Assembly (NCBI GenBank): GCA_013399695.1 | Contig: VXAU01000779.1 | Location: 73,886-137,885, forward strand | From: Formicarius rufipectus | Lineage: Eukaryota > Chordata > Aves > Passeriformes > Formicariidae | Reading direction: 5' to 3' | Length of the DNA stretch: 64,000 nucleotides | Part shown: piece after piece, positions 36,081 to 47,320 of the stretch | Position numbering within the stretch: position 1 is the stretch's first letter | Layout: each line of letters starts with the position of its first letter | Translations under genes and position numbers: made by a program | The notes under the pieces: generated by a model | The model's database searches: none | What the model was told of the DNA's origin: nothing | Seen by the model: only the letters and a program-made list of their open reading frames with translations

Positions 36081-36311
36081 GCCCAGGGCTCACACCAGGA
36101 TGTGCTTTCCTCCTTTGAGAAAAGTGTGCCAGATGTTGTTATGTTGCTGTTCTCATCCTGTTCTCAGAAATATGAATTCTTTAGGCATCTACATAATTTA
36201 GGACTCTTCAAAAGGGATTAGGAAATGAGTTGGAACTGTTTTTTCCTAAAGAAATCTGAAGCCCAGGATGCTTGTCTTCATTCCAAGATGCCTCCCTCAA
36301 ATCACAGTCAG
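36081..36311. other. non-coding DNA
   Basis: A short spacer between a CR1 piece and a solo LTR. Nothing was recognised. Confidence 0.5.
36308..36311. repeat. possible target-site duplication TCAG, left copy
   Basis: TCAG here and at 36704-36707 flank the LTR exactly when its ends are taken as TG...CA. Four bases is short enough to arise by chance. Confidence 0.4.
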
Positions 36312-36384
36312 TGGGTGTAGGAGTTGTAATTGGCCTGTGTACCCACAAAATTCCCTCATACCAGGAGGGTGCGAGCAGAGAGAG

Positions 36385-36390
36385 TTTATT
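36385..36390 (-). promoter_or_regulatory. poly(A) signal of the solo LTR
   Basis: AATAAA on the minus strand, close behind the TATA motif. Confidence 0.5.
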
Positions 36391-36403
36391 CAGGAAGCAG
36401 GGA

Positions 36404-36412
36404 CTTTTTATA
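36404..36412 (-). promoter_or_regulatory. TATA box of the solo LTR
   Basis: TATAAAAAG on the minus strand, a good TATA match in the expected place of an LTR promoter. Confidence 0.55.
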
Positions 36413-36703
36413 GTCCCTTGGAGGGGGTTCAGATTCTCCAATGGGGGGAAAAGGTATTGTGTGGCTTTGGGCCAACAGAGATGAGGGGATTAACATATGG
36501 GGAGGGAAAGGTTTCAGGGAGAAGGGTGGGACATGCCCCTCGGTTCCCTGAGGGGTGGTCTTGGAGAGCTGAAGAGACTCTCTGGGAAAAGCACATGGAT
36601 TTGGGGAAGTGGTACAAATGGATTCTGGGAAAGGGAAGACATGGATTCCGGGGGGGGGACACATGGAGAAGGGTAAACACATATTTTAAGCAATATTAAA
36701 ACA

Positions 36704-37828
36704 TCAGTTCAAGGTATCCACATTCTCTGGATGACTTTCTTCTGTCCATCTCTGGCAGGACTCTTTCCAGGTTGTATATGGGAAACCCATTCCCACACTT
36801 GATATCCTTCTAGAGCATCTTCCCAGTAGCTTTGGATTGCTGTGCTGACTATCCTTGATAGACTTTTTTTTTAATTACTATTTTTATTTATTTTCTGAGC
36901 CTTCTTCCTGCCCTGCTCATTATTGCAGTGAATGCCTACCAAGCCTGAAGTCTTTAGCTTCATCTGTCAGTATCTTCAAGATATGCTGGAAAAATCACAG
37001 CATTTTTTTGAGCAGCCTTCATGAATATCTGTAATTAATCGTATTCTTTGATAGATCTCATAGTTCTGAGAACTCTGTAATTATATGTCTAGTAAAAGGA
37101 GTGATACTTACCAGCAGTATACAGTGTCTAATGTGAGACATTTCCCAGGTATTTCATTTTACAGCTGAAACAGCTGATTTGAAAGTAAATATTCTTTCCC
37201 CTTTCCACCTTTAAAATAGCTAAAAGATAGATTTGAATAGGGTCCCTGCTATGTGAATACTTTCATAGCTATGTGATTCCTAAGAAAATATCAGCATTTC
37301 CATTCTTATGAAGAATAGTGCATAGAAAATATGAAAGGAAAATAAAATAAGCTCCAAATTTCTTTTCTATTTTTCTCCTCTGGATAACTCTTTAAAAAGC
37401 CAAAACTGTAGGAGATACAAAAATTTGTTCCTATAAGGAACAAAAAGTTGTAAGGGTGCGAATTAAGATGCAATCATCCATTATGGATGAAAATAGGATG
37501 AGGTTAATAATACCTAAGAATGTTCTTTTTCTCCACAAATTGTACAGTATCCACTATTCTGGAGTAGAAAGCAGGTGTTTGCCTGAAGTGTCCTGTAATT
37601 ATGTAATATTTGAATTGTTAGTATTATTTGGGGTAGAGCTTCATGCTTTTCATGCTATTTTATGGCACATTTTACATAATTTCCATACTCTTGACTACTG
37701 CTATCATTATTTTCATGCATTTTTATTATAGTTGTGTCTGGAAGTCTTCAAAAATGAACTCTTCTTGCTTTTGGGAACATAACCCCATATGGCAGTGAGA
37801 CTTTCCACATGCCTGTAAGTAGACACCT
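36704..37828. other. AT-rich non-coding DNA, no gene seen
   Basis: The 91-codon frame at 37456-37731 shows no domain-like pattern. No repeat family was recognised. Confidence 0.5.
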
Positions 37829-39008
37829 TGTATTAGGTTTGCATGGCAAGGTTTTTATAGTGGGATGGCTACAGGTGTGGCTTCTCTGGGAAGCTTCTGG
37901 AAGCTTTTGCCATGTCCAGTGAAGCTAATATTGGTTATTCCGAGATGGACCTACTGCTGGCCAAAGCCAAGCCCATCAGCAACAGTGGCAAAACCAGCTC
38001 TGGGATAATACACTTAAAAAGAGGTCAAAAAGCCTGTGGGGAACAACAGCAGCAGAGACAGAGAGGTTGTGTGAGGGAACAGTTCTACCTAACCCCTGGT
38101 GAGGGAGGAAGGAGGGGCAGGATATGCTCCAGGCACTGGAGGTGAGGATCCTCTGCAGCCCAAGGTGCAGCCCACGGGGAGGCAGAGACCCACCTGCAGC
38201 CCAGGGATGAGCCCCCATGGAGCAGGGGGATGTCTGAAAGGGGGATGTGATGCTGTGGAATCTCATGCCAGAGCAGGATCCTGGCAGGGTCCTGCAGACC
38301 CCTGGAGAGAGAAACCCACATGGAGCAGGTTTTCTGATAGGACTCATGACCCTGTCAGGGACTCACATTGGAGCAGCCTTTGCCTGAAGAACTGCACCCC
38401 ATGGAAAGGGACCCACCTGAAGGGTTCCTTCCTGAAGGACTGACCCTGTGGAAAGCCACTCATGCTGGAGCAGCCTGTTCCTGAGGGACTGACCTCATGG
38501 AGGAGACCCAATCTGGAGCAGCAGCTCATGAAGAACTGCAGCCTCATGGACAAGATCCACACTGAAGAAGTTCATTGAAGACTATCTCCCATGGGAAGGA
38601 CCCCACACGGGAGCAGGGGAAGGGTGTGAGGAATTCCCCTGAGGAGGAAGGAACAGCAGAGATGTGTTATGGACTGAGCACAGCCCCCATGCCCTGTCCC
38701 CCTGTGCTGCTCTGGGTGGAGTAGATGAAGAAGCCATGGAAGGATTTGAGCCCAAGGAGAGTGGAGGGATGGGGAGGAAGGTTTGGATTAATTTCTCACT
38801 ACCCTATTCTGATTTGACTGGTAATAAGTTAATTTTTCCAAATTGAGTCTGTTTTTCTCAATTCAGTAACAGCCGAGTGATATCTCCCTGTGCTTATCTC
38901 AACCCTCAAGCCTTTTGCTGTGTTTTCTCTCCCCTGCCCAGCTGGGGACGGTGGTGACAGGGTTGCTGTGGTGGGTACCTGGTATCTAGACAGAGCCAAC
39001 ACACCACA
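37829..39008 (+). mobile_element. solo LTR, about 1.18 kb, of an avian endogenous retrovirus
   Basis: Starts TGTATTAGGTTTGCATGGCA and ends near CCAACACACCACA. The order matches a common avian LTR type that I recall (family name uncertain, probably ERVL-like): GGGATAATACACTTAAAAAG as promoter region (38004-38021), then a GC-rich stretch of repeated GGAGCAG-containing units (38140-38600). TGTGAGGAATTCCCCTGAGG follows, then an AT-rich segment with TGACTGGTAATAAGTTAATT holding a degenerate poly(A) signal AATAAG (38823-38828), and a U5 of about 170 bp. No primer-binding site follows, so it is solo. Target duplications are unclear. Several 60-123 codon frames on both strands are artefacts of its GC content. 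Confidence 0.8.
38140..38610 (+). repeat. degenerate tandem units inside the LTR
   Basis: Units of roughly 35-50 bp, each built on GGAGCAG preceded by CCCA or CTCA and followed by a CTGAAGGACTG or GGACTCATGACC-like phrase, recur about ten times. They are diverged from each other, so the array is old and belongs to the LTR family. Confidence 0.7.
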
Positions 39009-41227
39009 CATGTTTAAGTTATTACGCTTCCCTTTCTTTGCCTGTCATGACCCAAAGCTTTTGCTATTCACTGCAAATGAACAAAGTGAAATTGGATGAC
39101 AGAAAATCAAGGGTATCTTGAAATTAGTGAAATTGATGTGGATATAATAATTAAATGTTGGATATAATGTCATATATTTCACTTACAGGTTTTCCAAATG
39201 TGATTAAAAAACAATTTATGTAGCTGATTAATGCCTTTTCTATTTCAGTTTAAAATACTACAGCTTTTCTGTCATCCAGTCCTCTCATCCTGTAAATGAA
39301 TCTTCAGACTAAGTCCTTATGCTAATTTGTAACATTATTTCCCTGTTTTTGCTCACGAAAAAAATAAATCATAATGACTTTTGAAGTGGTTTATGAAGAA
39401 TATTTTGTTGCTTGGCACATTTAAAGCTAAAACTTGAATAGATTGGACTAAACTTTCTACCACACCATAAAGCATAATTTAACATCAGAAGAAACTGGAA
39501 TTTCTTCTGAAGTGGGTATTTTCATGCAATTCCAAGTCCATGACTGACCAGCAGGTTTGGTGGAAGTTCCAGCAGAGGACACAACCTTGTAATTTGTTGA
39601 ACAGCAGGAATAAAATTTGTTTTATTTTTTTCCATATCAGAAATATGAGTTCAAGACCCTTTGGCTTGAGAAACTGCTGTCTCATCCCTCATAGAGACTT
39701 GTCTTAACAAAAACTAAAGTTTCGGTTTCCTGTATCAAGCAAGAGGCACTTCTCCATACAAGTGGAAATGACTTTTTCATTTTTCTTTTTTTTTTTCCCC
39801 AAAGAACAAGTACCTCTAAATTTCGAGAAGAATGTTTTACTTCAGCTACAACATATAGCACTGAAATAACTGAAATTAGTAGTGAGGAAAATAAAGTAGA
39901 AAAGAATTTTTGCTTCACTTAGCTTGTTCCTATTCAACTTGTTACTTCTCTCAATATTTACATGTATTAACTACAGAAATGTTTATGTGTTGATATTGCT
40001 CTTCACCTCATAGATCCACCTACATAATTAATTTACTCTGATAGAGTTGCTATAAATCAATGCAGCATAAATATTACTAAACCTGTCCCTTCAGAACACA
40101 AATTACTGTCTTTCAATGCCCATGCTCATAAAGTAATAAGGGCAATTGATCTTCTGTGGTCCCAGGCCTGATTACAGTCTGTTATCAGCAGTCACCTCCT
40201 GAGAGGTGCAGTATAGTACTACAGACTGAGGACTTTTTACCAAGGAAATGAGCCAGTTTGCAGATGATGATCTATGCAAACCAGAGGACTTGTGCTCTTT
40301 TAAATGCCCATCCACTGGTCTCTTTTAGATGACTTCACTACAGTCGTCCCAGTGCAGCCTCCCACACACAATGCCCATGATTTCTTGCTCTGTGATGTGG
40401 TCTCAAACAACCTTGATAAAAAGTTGGTTGAATGATGTGCCTTTATGTGTCTAATTTAAAAATCTGCATAAGTACAGAGAGGATTCACAGATGTTGATAA
40501 AAACAGCTTCCTATAGACAACCTCAGCTCATAATTTCTTCCCATGAATCAAATTAAATTTTTATTTCTTTAGAAACTAAGAAATAGGGTTTTATGTTCAA
40601 GAATAGTACATGTTAACAGGAGAAATGCCTTAAAATTCTTGAAATGTAATTGATACTGTTTAGCAATGCACATATCTTTGTTGGAAAGAGACAATATGTG
40701 CTGTCTTTTATATTCTCTTTGTCTCATTTTTTTGATTTTTAGATGTTTTAATGACTCTGTGATCTTCAGAACTCGAAAAGTCAGGCCACTATGATACCAT
40801 TATCTCATGAATTAAAGTGTTGAAATTGTTGAGGATTCCCCCCCCCCCCACTTTGTTTGTCTTTATTTCAGAGTCTTCAGAGCTAGAAATAAAAATAAAA
40901 AATATGGCTTTGGATTATATATATATTGCAATCCCTACTCCCATTTAAAGCATAATAGCCAATAAATAAATTTTAGAGTCATTAAACAATCCTAAATTAC
41001 AAATATTTAGATGGCAGTGTCAAGACAACATCTTTCCTAAAAAGAAAGACCTTGAGCTAGAAGTATTCAAAGGTTGGAAATAAATAGGATATCTTTGAAC
41101 TAAAACTCAGTTTTATTGAGGAAGACATTATGTCAAACATCTGTCTACATATTTTCTAGGCATCCATTTTATGAATCATCATTTCATATAATGGATATTT
41201 TACTATCATATCCATGGGGGTTTTAAG
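39009..41227. other. AT-rich non-coding DNA, no gene seen
   Basis: About 2.2 kb. Minus frames at 39485-39685 and 39682-39918 lack domain-like pattern. A C12 run is entered separately. No repeat family was recognised. Confidence 0.5.
40838..40849. repeat. C12 homopolymer
   Basis: Twelve uninterrupted C on the plus strand, unusual in this AT-rich setting where A/T runs dominate. Confidence 0.95.
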
Positions 41228-41395
41228 TTTTTTTTTTTTTGTTTTGTTTTCTTTTTTGTTTTCTTTTTTTTTTTTTTTTCCCATGTAATAAAATTAAGTT
41301 CTGATATTGTTGCAAAGTAATCCACAGTCTTTTTGTGTGTTTGCTGTCGGTTTTGGTTGTCTGTTTGGTTTTGTTTGTGGGGGTTTTGTGTAGAT
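41228..41395. repeat. T-rich and GTTT-rich low-complexity tracts
   Basis: A T/GTTTT tract at 41228-41280 and a GT-rich patch at about 41330-41395, with about 50 bp of ordinary sequence between them. Overlapping frames follow the composition. Confidence 0.85.
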
Positions 41396-41660
41396 TGGAG
41401 GCTAATCTTGGTTTACAATGCATACAACGAGTCAGTAAAACACTTCTGTTTCTGTGCAGAATTGGCCAAGGCATGGATGAAAACACAGAGGATATGGTAT
41501 AAAAGGCAATGGCCTGGATATAAACAGGGAATGCTAATAAATTACTTCATAATGGAAGTGTGAATATTTTTAGCAATGAAAGCAGGATCTTCCATTGTTT
41601 TGCTGTCAGAAGAATGATAAGAAATACATATAATCCATCAACATTAACCTTAATGACCTT
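41396..41660. other. non-coding DNA
   Basis: A short spacer before a CR1. Nothing was recognised. Confidence 0.5.
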
Positions 41661-41913
41661 AAGCCAAAAGAGGGTAAGATTAGATGTGATATTGGGAAGG
41701 AATCCTTCCCTGTGACGGTGGGCAGCTCTGGCACAGGTTGGGCAGGGAAGCTGTGGCTGCCTCATCCCTGGAAGTGTCCAAGGCCAGGTTGGATGGGGCT
41801 TGGAGCAACCTGGGCTGCTGGAAGGTGTCCCTGCCCATGGCAGGGGGTGGCACTGGGTGGGCTTTAAGATTCTTTCCAACCCAAACCATTCTGGGATTCC
41901 ATGATTCTGTGAT
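41661..41913 (+). mobile_element. CR1 LINE fragment, 3' end
   Basis: GATGTGATATTGGGAAGGAA, GGTGGGCAGCTCTGGCACAG and CCCTGGAAGTGTCCAAGGCC lead to TCTTTCCAACCCAAACCATT, then ATTCCATGATTCTGTGA. A well-kept 5'-truncated copy with an intact 3' terminus. Overlapping frames of 110-139 codons on both strands are by-products. Confidence 0.95.
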
Positions 41914-42037
41914 GCCTCTTGACAATCTAGGACAAAGAGAACTTGTTAGGCTGTCTGGTGCCAGAATATTAATATGTACTAAGCAGATTTCAATAGAACA
42001 GAAGTTTTTCCAGGCCTTGAAAGGCATTGAATCGAAC

Positions 42038-42290
42038 ATCTGGTGCCCAGCAACAGGGCAAGGGGCAAAGGGCAAACATAGGTGCACAAGAAGTTCCACC
42101 TAGTTATGGATAAAAACTTCCTTACTGTGAAGGTGACAGAGCATTGGAATGGGCTGCCCAGAGAGGCTGTGGTGTTTTCTTCTCTGGAGATATTCAAAAC
42201 CTGCCTGTTCTAGGTGAACATTCTTGAGCAGGAAGGTGTGACAAGATGATCTCCAGAGGTCCCTTCCAAACCCAGACATTCTGTTATCTT
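42038..42290 (+). mobile_element. second CR1 LINE fragment, 3' end
   Basis: TCTGGTGCCCAGCAACAGGG, GTTCCACCTAGTTATGG and TGGAATGGGCTGCCCAGAGA lead to GATGATCTCCAGAGGTCCCT and a diverged terminus near ATTCTGTTATCTT. It is a different CR1 subfamily from its neighbour 125 bp upstream, so the two are separate insertions. Confidence 0.92.
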
Positions 42291-45200
42291 GGAATTGAGA
42301 TATAACCCTGTGTTTAAATAAAACCAATGAACCAAAACCAACACATTAAAGATAAAAGCTAACACTTCATGTTTAAATGATAAATATTAAAATCAAATGA
42401 AATTGTCATAAATATTTTTCTTATTATATTTGAATCATGATCCTTCTTTAATCACTGGGGTTTCATGGCATACTGACTAAACATGAAACCTGTATTTTCA
42501 AAACTTAACAGTCTCTTTTCTTTTTTTCCCCTGTTCAAATTCATCTCAAAGATATCCCCAAATGTTTTAAATAGGTTGGTGTTAGGTTGAAGATCATTCT
42601 GCTAAAGCCATCCTGTAATTTGCTGTCCTCAGAAAGGCACCATTTCTTGTTTCCTTGTTTGTAAAAAGGAGCAAAATATGACACTGTTTTTGCTCAGGAT
42701 TTACAGGTGTCACACAGGGAAAGTTGAAAATATTTGCCTTGTGCCATTTTTCCAGATTTTTACTGATCTGTAGTAAAGAGAAATTTGTTGCTGAGTTTGC
42801 ATTTAGGGTCTGATCCACTGAACAAGTTTGTTCTACTTGTTTTAGCAGACTTTGAGTCATGTCCCCACCACATACATAGAGCTCCCATGTCAATCAACTT
42901 CTCAACTCTTTTGGTTTTGATATTCAAAGGTTGTATATCCATGTTTCATATAAGAATCTGATACTCAAGAGAATGGATTAGAAGAAGTTTGCAAATAATA
43001 AGACACCAAATAAGTACTCTGTTATTATTCTCTGATTTTGTTTTGTGTTTAATGCTAAGAAAAAGAGAACAATATAACATAGAAATCTAATTGTCCATGT
43101 GGTCTCCCAACTAAATGACAAACAGTATTCTGAAAATAATTTGTTTAGGAAGTAATGGTAAAGATAGAATCAATGTTTTAATTTCTTCCTAGGAAGAAAT
43201 ATTTGCCTAGGTGATTGTGAGGAAAATTTCTTTCAGAGATGCTCTATAAAACTTTATATAGCTTCTTATCTAGTAGATAATGCCATGAAAATTTTTTCCA
43301 TACACAAAATAATATGTTGAACAAGACAACAAAGACTGGAAAGCACTTGAGGTGTTATTTGCTTAGCCTGGATGAGGTGGAATAGAAAGCTGAGACTGTT
43401 TTATATTACCTTTTTATCTGTCGTGGTTTAAAGTGCTTTGTGGAATAACAGTTATGATTTCCACCCATAAAGAAGTACATTCTATAGAATGATGCTTTCA
43501 GAAGGAATGAAAATCAGTTTTCAATTAAGACTGTGCCACCACAGATCTCTCCAGAATTGCTCTCTTTGTCTTACTGATGCACTGCAGATGTTCTGCTCCA
43601 GCTGAGGAAAGGGTGGAAAATGCAGATAATGTCCAATATTGTTGTTACACTTTTTTTTTTTCCAACTGTTGCTAAAGGCTATCATTGCCTTCCTATTACT
43701 TGAATTTTCAGTGGACAAACAGTAAACATTTCAAGTGTTTTCTACTAAGAAAGGAGAGAATAGGAAGAGAAAAACAGATTTCTAATAAGCAAAGAGGTTT
43801 CGTCCCAAGAGGACTTTTATATGTTAAAACTGAGTGGTATTGCTTTTGAAGTGGATAAATGTAGCACTGTATTTCAAATTCCATGGTTCGTATTATCTCG
43901 AAATCCTGGCAAAGTGCAAAAATTCAATATGAAAGGTCAGTGGAGAACCTCTGGGAACAGAATATTTACATTCATGAAATGGGTATTAGGAGTCTGCTCT
44001 TCAGTGGAAACCAAATAATTTTTGCAATATGTCCCAAAACAATTCTCTTTCAGAAGGACTGCAGGTGCTTCAACCTCACTCTGTAAACAGCTGTTCTCTA
44101 CACTAAGCTACTCAAAGTACTGTGTTTTCTATGGGGTCTCATCAGAAATCCAGTCATAAATTGGCTTCGAAATTACCTCTTTTCATTTGCAGTCCTTGGT
44201 GGTGCATCATATACAACAGAACCCTTGGCTTCTGAAGTGCAACCTTCCATCTAGATCAACCACACTGTCAAACAAACAAGATTATATCTGTTGGTATATG
44301 CTCAGTTATTCAAACCCAATGTTTGGCCAGTAATTTTATGGGACAAAACAAAGACTTAGCAGTCTGTGCCTCTGCACTGTAACATTGATATATTCCAGCT
44401 ATTCTAAACAGTCATTATTTTAGTTCACATGGTTTTGGGCTCTTCTTTCTAATCCCAAACATTTTATGTGGTGCCTGTAAGGAGAATTCTGATATTTGCA
44501 GATCAGATTTTTTGAAGAAGCTGACTGCTTTGTATATTTTCCCTTTGTGCATTAATTTTTATTTTAGGTCTGTGCTCTGGTAACCTGTCAACAGATGCTA
44601 CTAAATCATTGCTTTCCCCAAAGCCAGTCACAGACACTGTTAAAGGCAATGCCACAGCTGTGATGTGTCTGGGTTTGGCTTTTGCCATCAGCATGGCTGT
44701 GGGGTTTTGGCCACAGCATAGAAACACTCCCTGCCCTCACAGCAATTTCCCTCAGAGAGTGCCAGGCAGGCAGTCAGCTCTGAGCTGGAACAGCAGGGAG
44801 CAGGCAGAGCCAAACACATTGCTGGGTGTCAGAGCTCACCAAAACACAGCCAGAAACTTCTGCACCACAAAAACACGGGTTTACCAATTCCACTGCATTC
44901 TGATGGCAGCTTTTCCACCATTTCTGGACAGCTGATGGTCCAGATGGAAATGCTGGAGCATGGAATTCTTATAAATTAACTGTGTGGCATATGTGCAGCA
45001 GGACCAAGTGAAATGGAACAGCAATGTGAGATGGATGAACACCTTCTACTGCTGGCAATTCCAGAGGGGACCTCCTGTTTGTTTCTATTATATTCAGGAA
45101 AATAAAACTTTACATTTCAGAAATTAAAGAAAAATACAGTGAAGAATATAGCTACCTATCTTTATGAATAATAAGAATGAGAATACTCTGAAGGCAACGC

Positions 45201-46660
45201 TTTCAGGGAAAAATTAATCTCCTGACGAAGGTAATTCAGGTGGTTTAATTTAGTCTGATTTCTGTCTACAGGGCTGGAATCAAATGGCACTTTATCTAGT
45301 ACTGGTTTTGCAGTGTCAAATTAAAACATAGCTCACTTTTTCCTTTTATTCTACCTCTACTTTGATCCTATTTTCTTAGTTTGAATTTCATCTCTTCTGT
45401 GAACTCTAAGAGTCCACGTATTAACCCAAAAGCTTCCTAAAAAAAATCTGGAAAAAACAGAGGTCAGGAGGTTCTTAGCAAGGTAAAATCACATCCAGAT
45501 GAAAAGTGTTCTCTGACTGTAAATTAAATGTTCATGAGTAATGACTACTAGTGAATTGTTATGTCAGAAAAATTTATACATGAGTTTTAAAACAATGTTT
45601 TTGTCCTGATTTTATTTTCACAGTGAAACAGAAATTAAGAGGAAAAGAAAGCAAAGAAAAATTTCTTTCTGAGGGTTTTTCAATCTCTTTTTAAAATTTA
45701 TTCCACCACCTTGTCCTTATTTTTAAATAAATCTATCCAGATTCTTAACTAAATCAGGAGAATAATATGGACTAAATCCATTTTCTGTGAATTTCAAGAA
45801 TATTCACTTGGCTCATGGTAGAAACTTCTCAGGATCTGCTGTCTAAAAAAGTCTAATCTTGTCTCTTGGAGATGCAAAATACAAGTTGCACATGGTATGG
45901 TCTGTGTTGATGATCTTGAGAAAACAGATTGATCTGGCATGAGAAGAAAGGAGCAAACAGGAGCACTGTTCGGGCTGATAGCCAAACACAAACTGCTTCA
46001 CAGCTTATCACAAACATGTTGCCAGAATGTCACTGCCAAGACACATAAACTGTGTCCAGGCTCAGCTGATGAATTTTGAGCTGGGATAGGCCAGTTGCCT
46101 GAGAGAAGCATCCCAAACCATCATTCCATAAGGACTGAGTGCTCACTGAGGGACTGCTGAGAGATGCAGGATGGGCACATGGCACAGGTCAGGTTATACA
46201 ATGTAGGTATTGGATTTTTCTTCCAGAAGTGAATCTATTCACTTTTTCCATCCAAGTCCACTATTATCATCCACAATGTATTGTTTCAAGGTGATAAATT
46301 GTGTATGACTTTAAACATCTCATTCTTGTGGTTTTTTTTTAAAATGTGTGTTTCTTTCCATTTGATAACAACTTTCTAATTAAATAACGCATTAACTTGC
46401 AGTTTATTAAAAATGAGTCTGAATTTATTCAATTATCTATTTAATGACTTTGTAGAAATAAATTTAGAGTTCAGCCTTAGTCTGTTGTACTCTCTATCAG
46501 AACTCTGAAAGTTAGACCTACATCTATGGATTTTTGAAGCAAATATTTATTTTTTTATTAGCTGTACTCTTGGGGTCGTTTTTCCTTCTATTTATGACAA
46601 AATTTTCGAACTCATATTTAAATTACCACAATAATTAATCCATAAAATGTTGTCATTCAC
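42291..46660. other. mostly AT-rich non-coding DNA, no gene seen
   Basis: About 4.4 kb. Frames up to 108 codons show no domain-like pattern. A GC-richer block at about 44620-44960 includes an element-like segment entered separately. A short LTR-start-like phrase (TGTCGTGGTTTAA, near 43421) stands alone. Confidence 0.5.
44664..44818. mobile_element. possible small element with inverted ends
   Basis: TGTGTCTGGGTTTGGCTTTTGCC-like left end pairs with GGCAGAGCCAAACACA at the right end (44803-44818), giving imperfect inverted termini of about 16 bases around a GC-richer 155-bp core. It might be a short non-autonomous element or an LTR piece, or chance. No target duplication is evident. Confidence 0.25.
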
Positions 46661-46881
46661 TGTCATGGTTTTACCTCAACCAGCAGACAAACACTATGTG
46701 GCCACTCTGCACTTCTGCAGAATTCCCTAAGAATATGTTCCTGGATTTTATTGCCCTTGAGCTGTAAGTGATTAAGATATTAAAAAGAAGTCTTTTCTTG
46801 CTCACTCTGATACCTACAAATGACATGTAATGCATCAGATAAAATAGATATCCCATATCCCAACCCAGCAAAACCACCTCA
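46661..46881. mobile_element. possible truncated LTR or small element with LTR-like ends
   Basis: The left end TGTCATGGTTTTACCTCAAC resembles the terminus of a common songbird LTR family. The right end GCAAAACCACCTCA is its imperfect inverted repeat. The 220 bp between them lack the usual middle part of that LTR, so it would be an internally deleted copy. No target duplication is evident. Confidence 0.4.
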
Positions 46882-46990
46882 AACTAGGAAAAGAAGAAAG
46901 AATATAACAATGATGTCATTTGAATGGATGCTGAAAATTTGTGTCTCCCTTTCACAGGCTGAGAAATATTGTGTGTGATCTTAGAAACAC

Positions 46991-47320
46991 TGAGTCACAG
47001 CAGTACTGAGGTTGGAAAAAACCTCTAAGATGGAGCCCACCCCGTGCCCGATGCCCACCTTGTCCCCCAACCCAGAGCTCTGAGTGCCACGACCAGTCCT
47101 GCCTTGGGCACCTCCAGGGCTGGGCACTCCAAACCTCCCTGGGCAGCCCCTTCCAGTGCCTGACCACCCTTTCCAGGAGGGAATTCCTCCAGATGTCCCC
47201 CCTGCCCCTGCCCTGTCCCAGCCTGAGGCTGTTCCCTCTGCTCCTGTCCCTGTTTCCTGAAGCAGAGCCCGACTCCCCTTGGCTCCCCCATCCTGGCAGG
47301 TGGTTGTAGAAAATGATGAA
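46991..47320 (-). mobile_element. CR1 LINE fragment, 3' end
   Basis: Starts GAGTCACAGCAGTACTGAGG, then AACCTCTAAGATGGAGCCCA. Reversed CR1 3' UTR and ORF2-end sequence follows: CCTTGGGCACCTCCAGGG, CCTCCCTGGGCAGCCCCTTC, TGTCCCAGCCTGAGGCTGTT and CATCCTGGCAGGTGGTTGT. About 330 bp and GC-rich. The 161- and 111-codon minus frames are non-functional readings of it. Confidence 0.92.

Larger units (their letters stand above)
36312..36703 (-). mobile_element. solo LTR of an endogenous retrovirus
   Basis: A 392-bp block that reads as an LTR on the minus strand, beginning TGTTTTAATATTGC and ending CTCCTACACCCA. A minus-strand TATAAAAAG lies at 36404-36412, with AATAAA at 36385-36390. The signal is only about 14 bases past the TATA motif, so it would lie in U3 just before the cap site, as in Rous sarcoma virus and MMTV. 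U3 is G-rich on the plus strand and includes a run of 9 G near 36650. No primer-binding site or polypurine tract adjoins it. The 143-codon plus frame (36268-36699) is antisense to the LTR and not a gene. Confidence 0.65.

Noticed and set aside
36268..36699. 143-codon plus-strand frame
   Set aside because: It lies antisense to a solo LTR with TATA and poly(A) signals, is Gly/Trp/Arg-rich from the G-rich strand, and has no domain pattern.
37829..39008. full provirus considered for the large LTR
   Set aside because: There is no primer-binding site after 39008, no viral gene remnant on either side, and no second LTR of the same type in the window.
41680..42103. 121- and 139-codon frames on opposite strands
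   Set aside because: Both cover two CR1 3' ends and reflect GC-rich repeat composition.
43421..43440. TGTCGTGGTTTAA phrase like an LTR start
   Set aside because: Nothing after it follows an LTR and there is no matching end, so it is too short to call.
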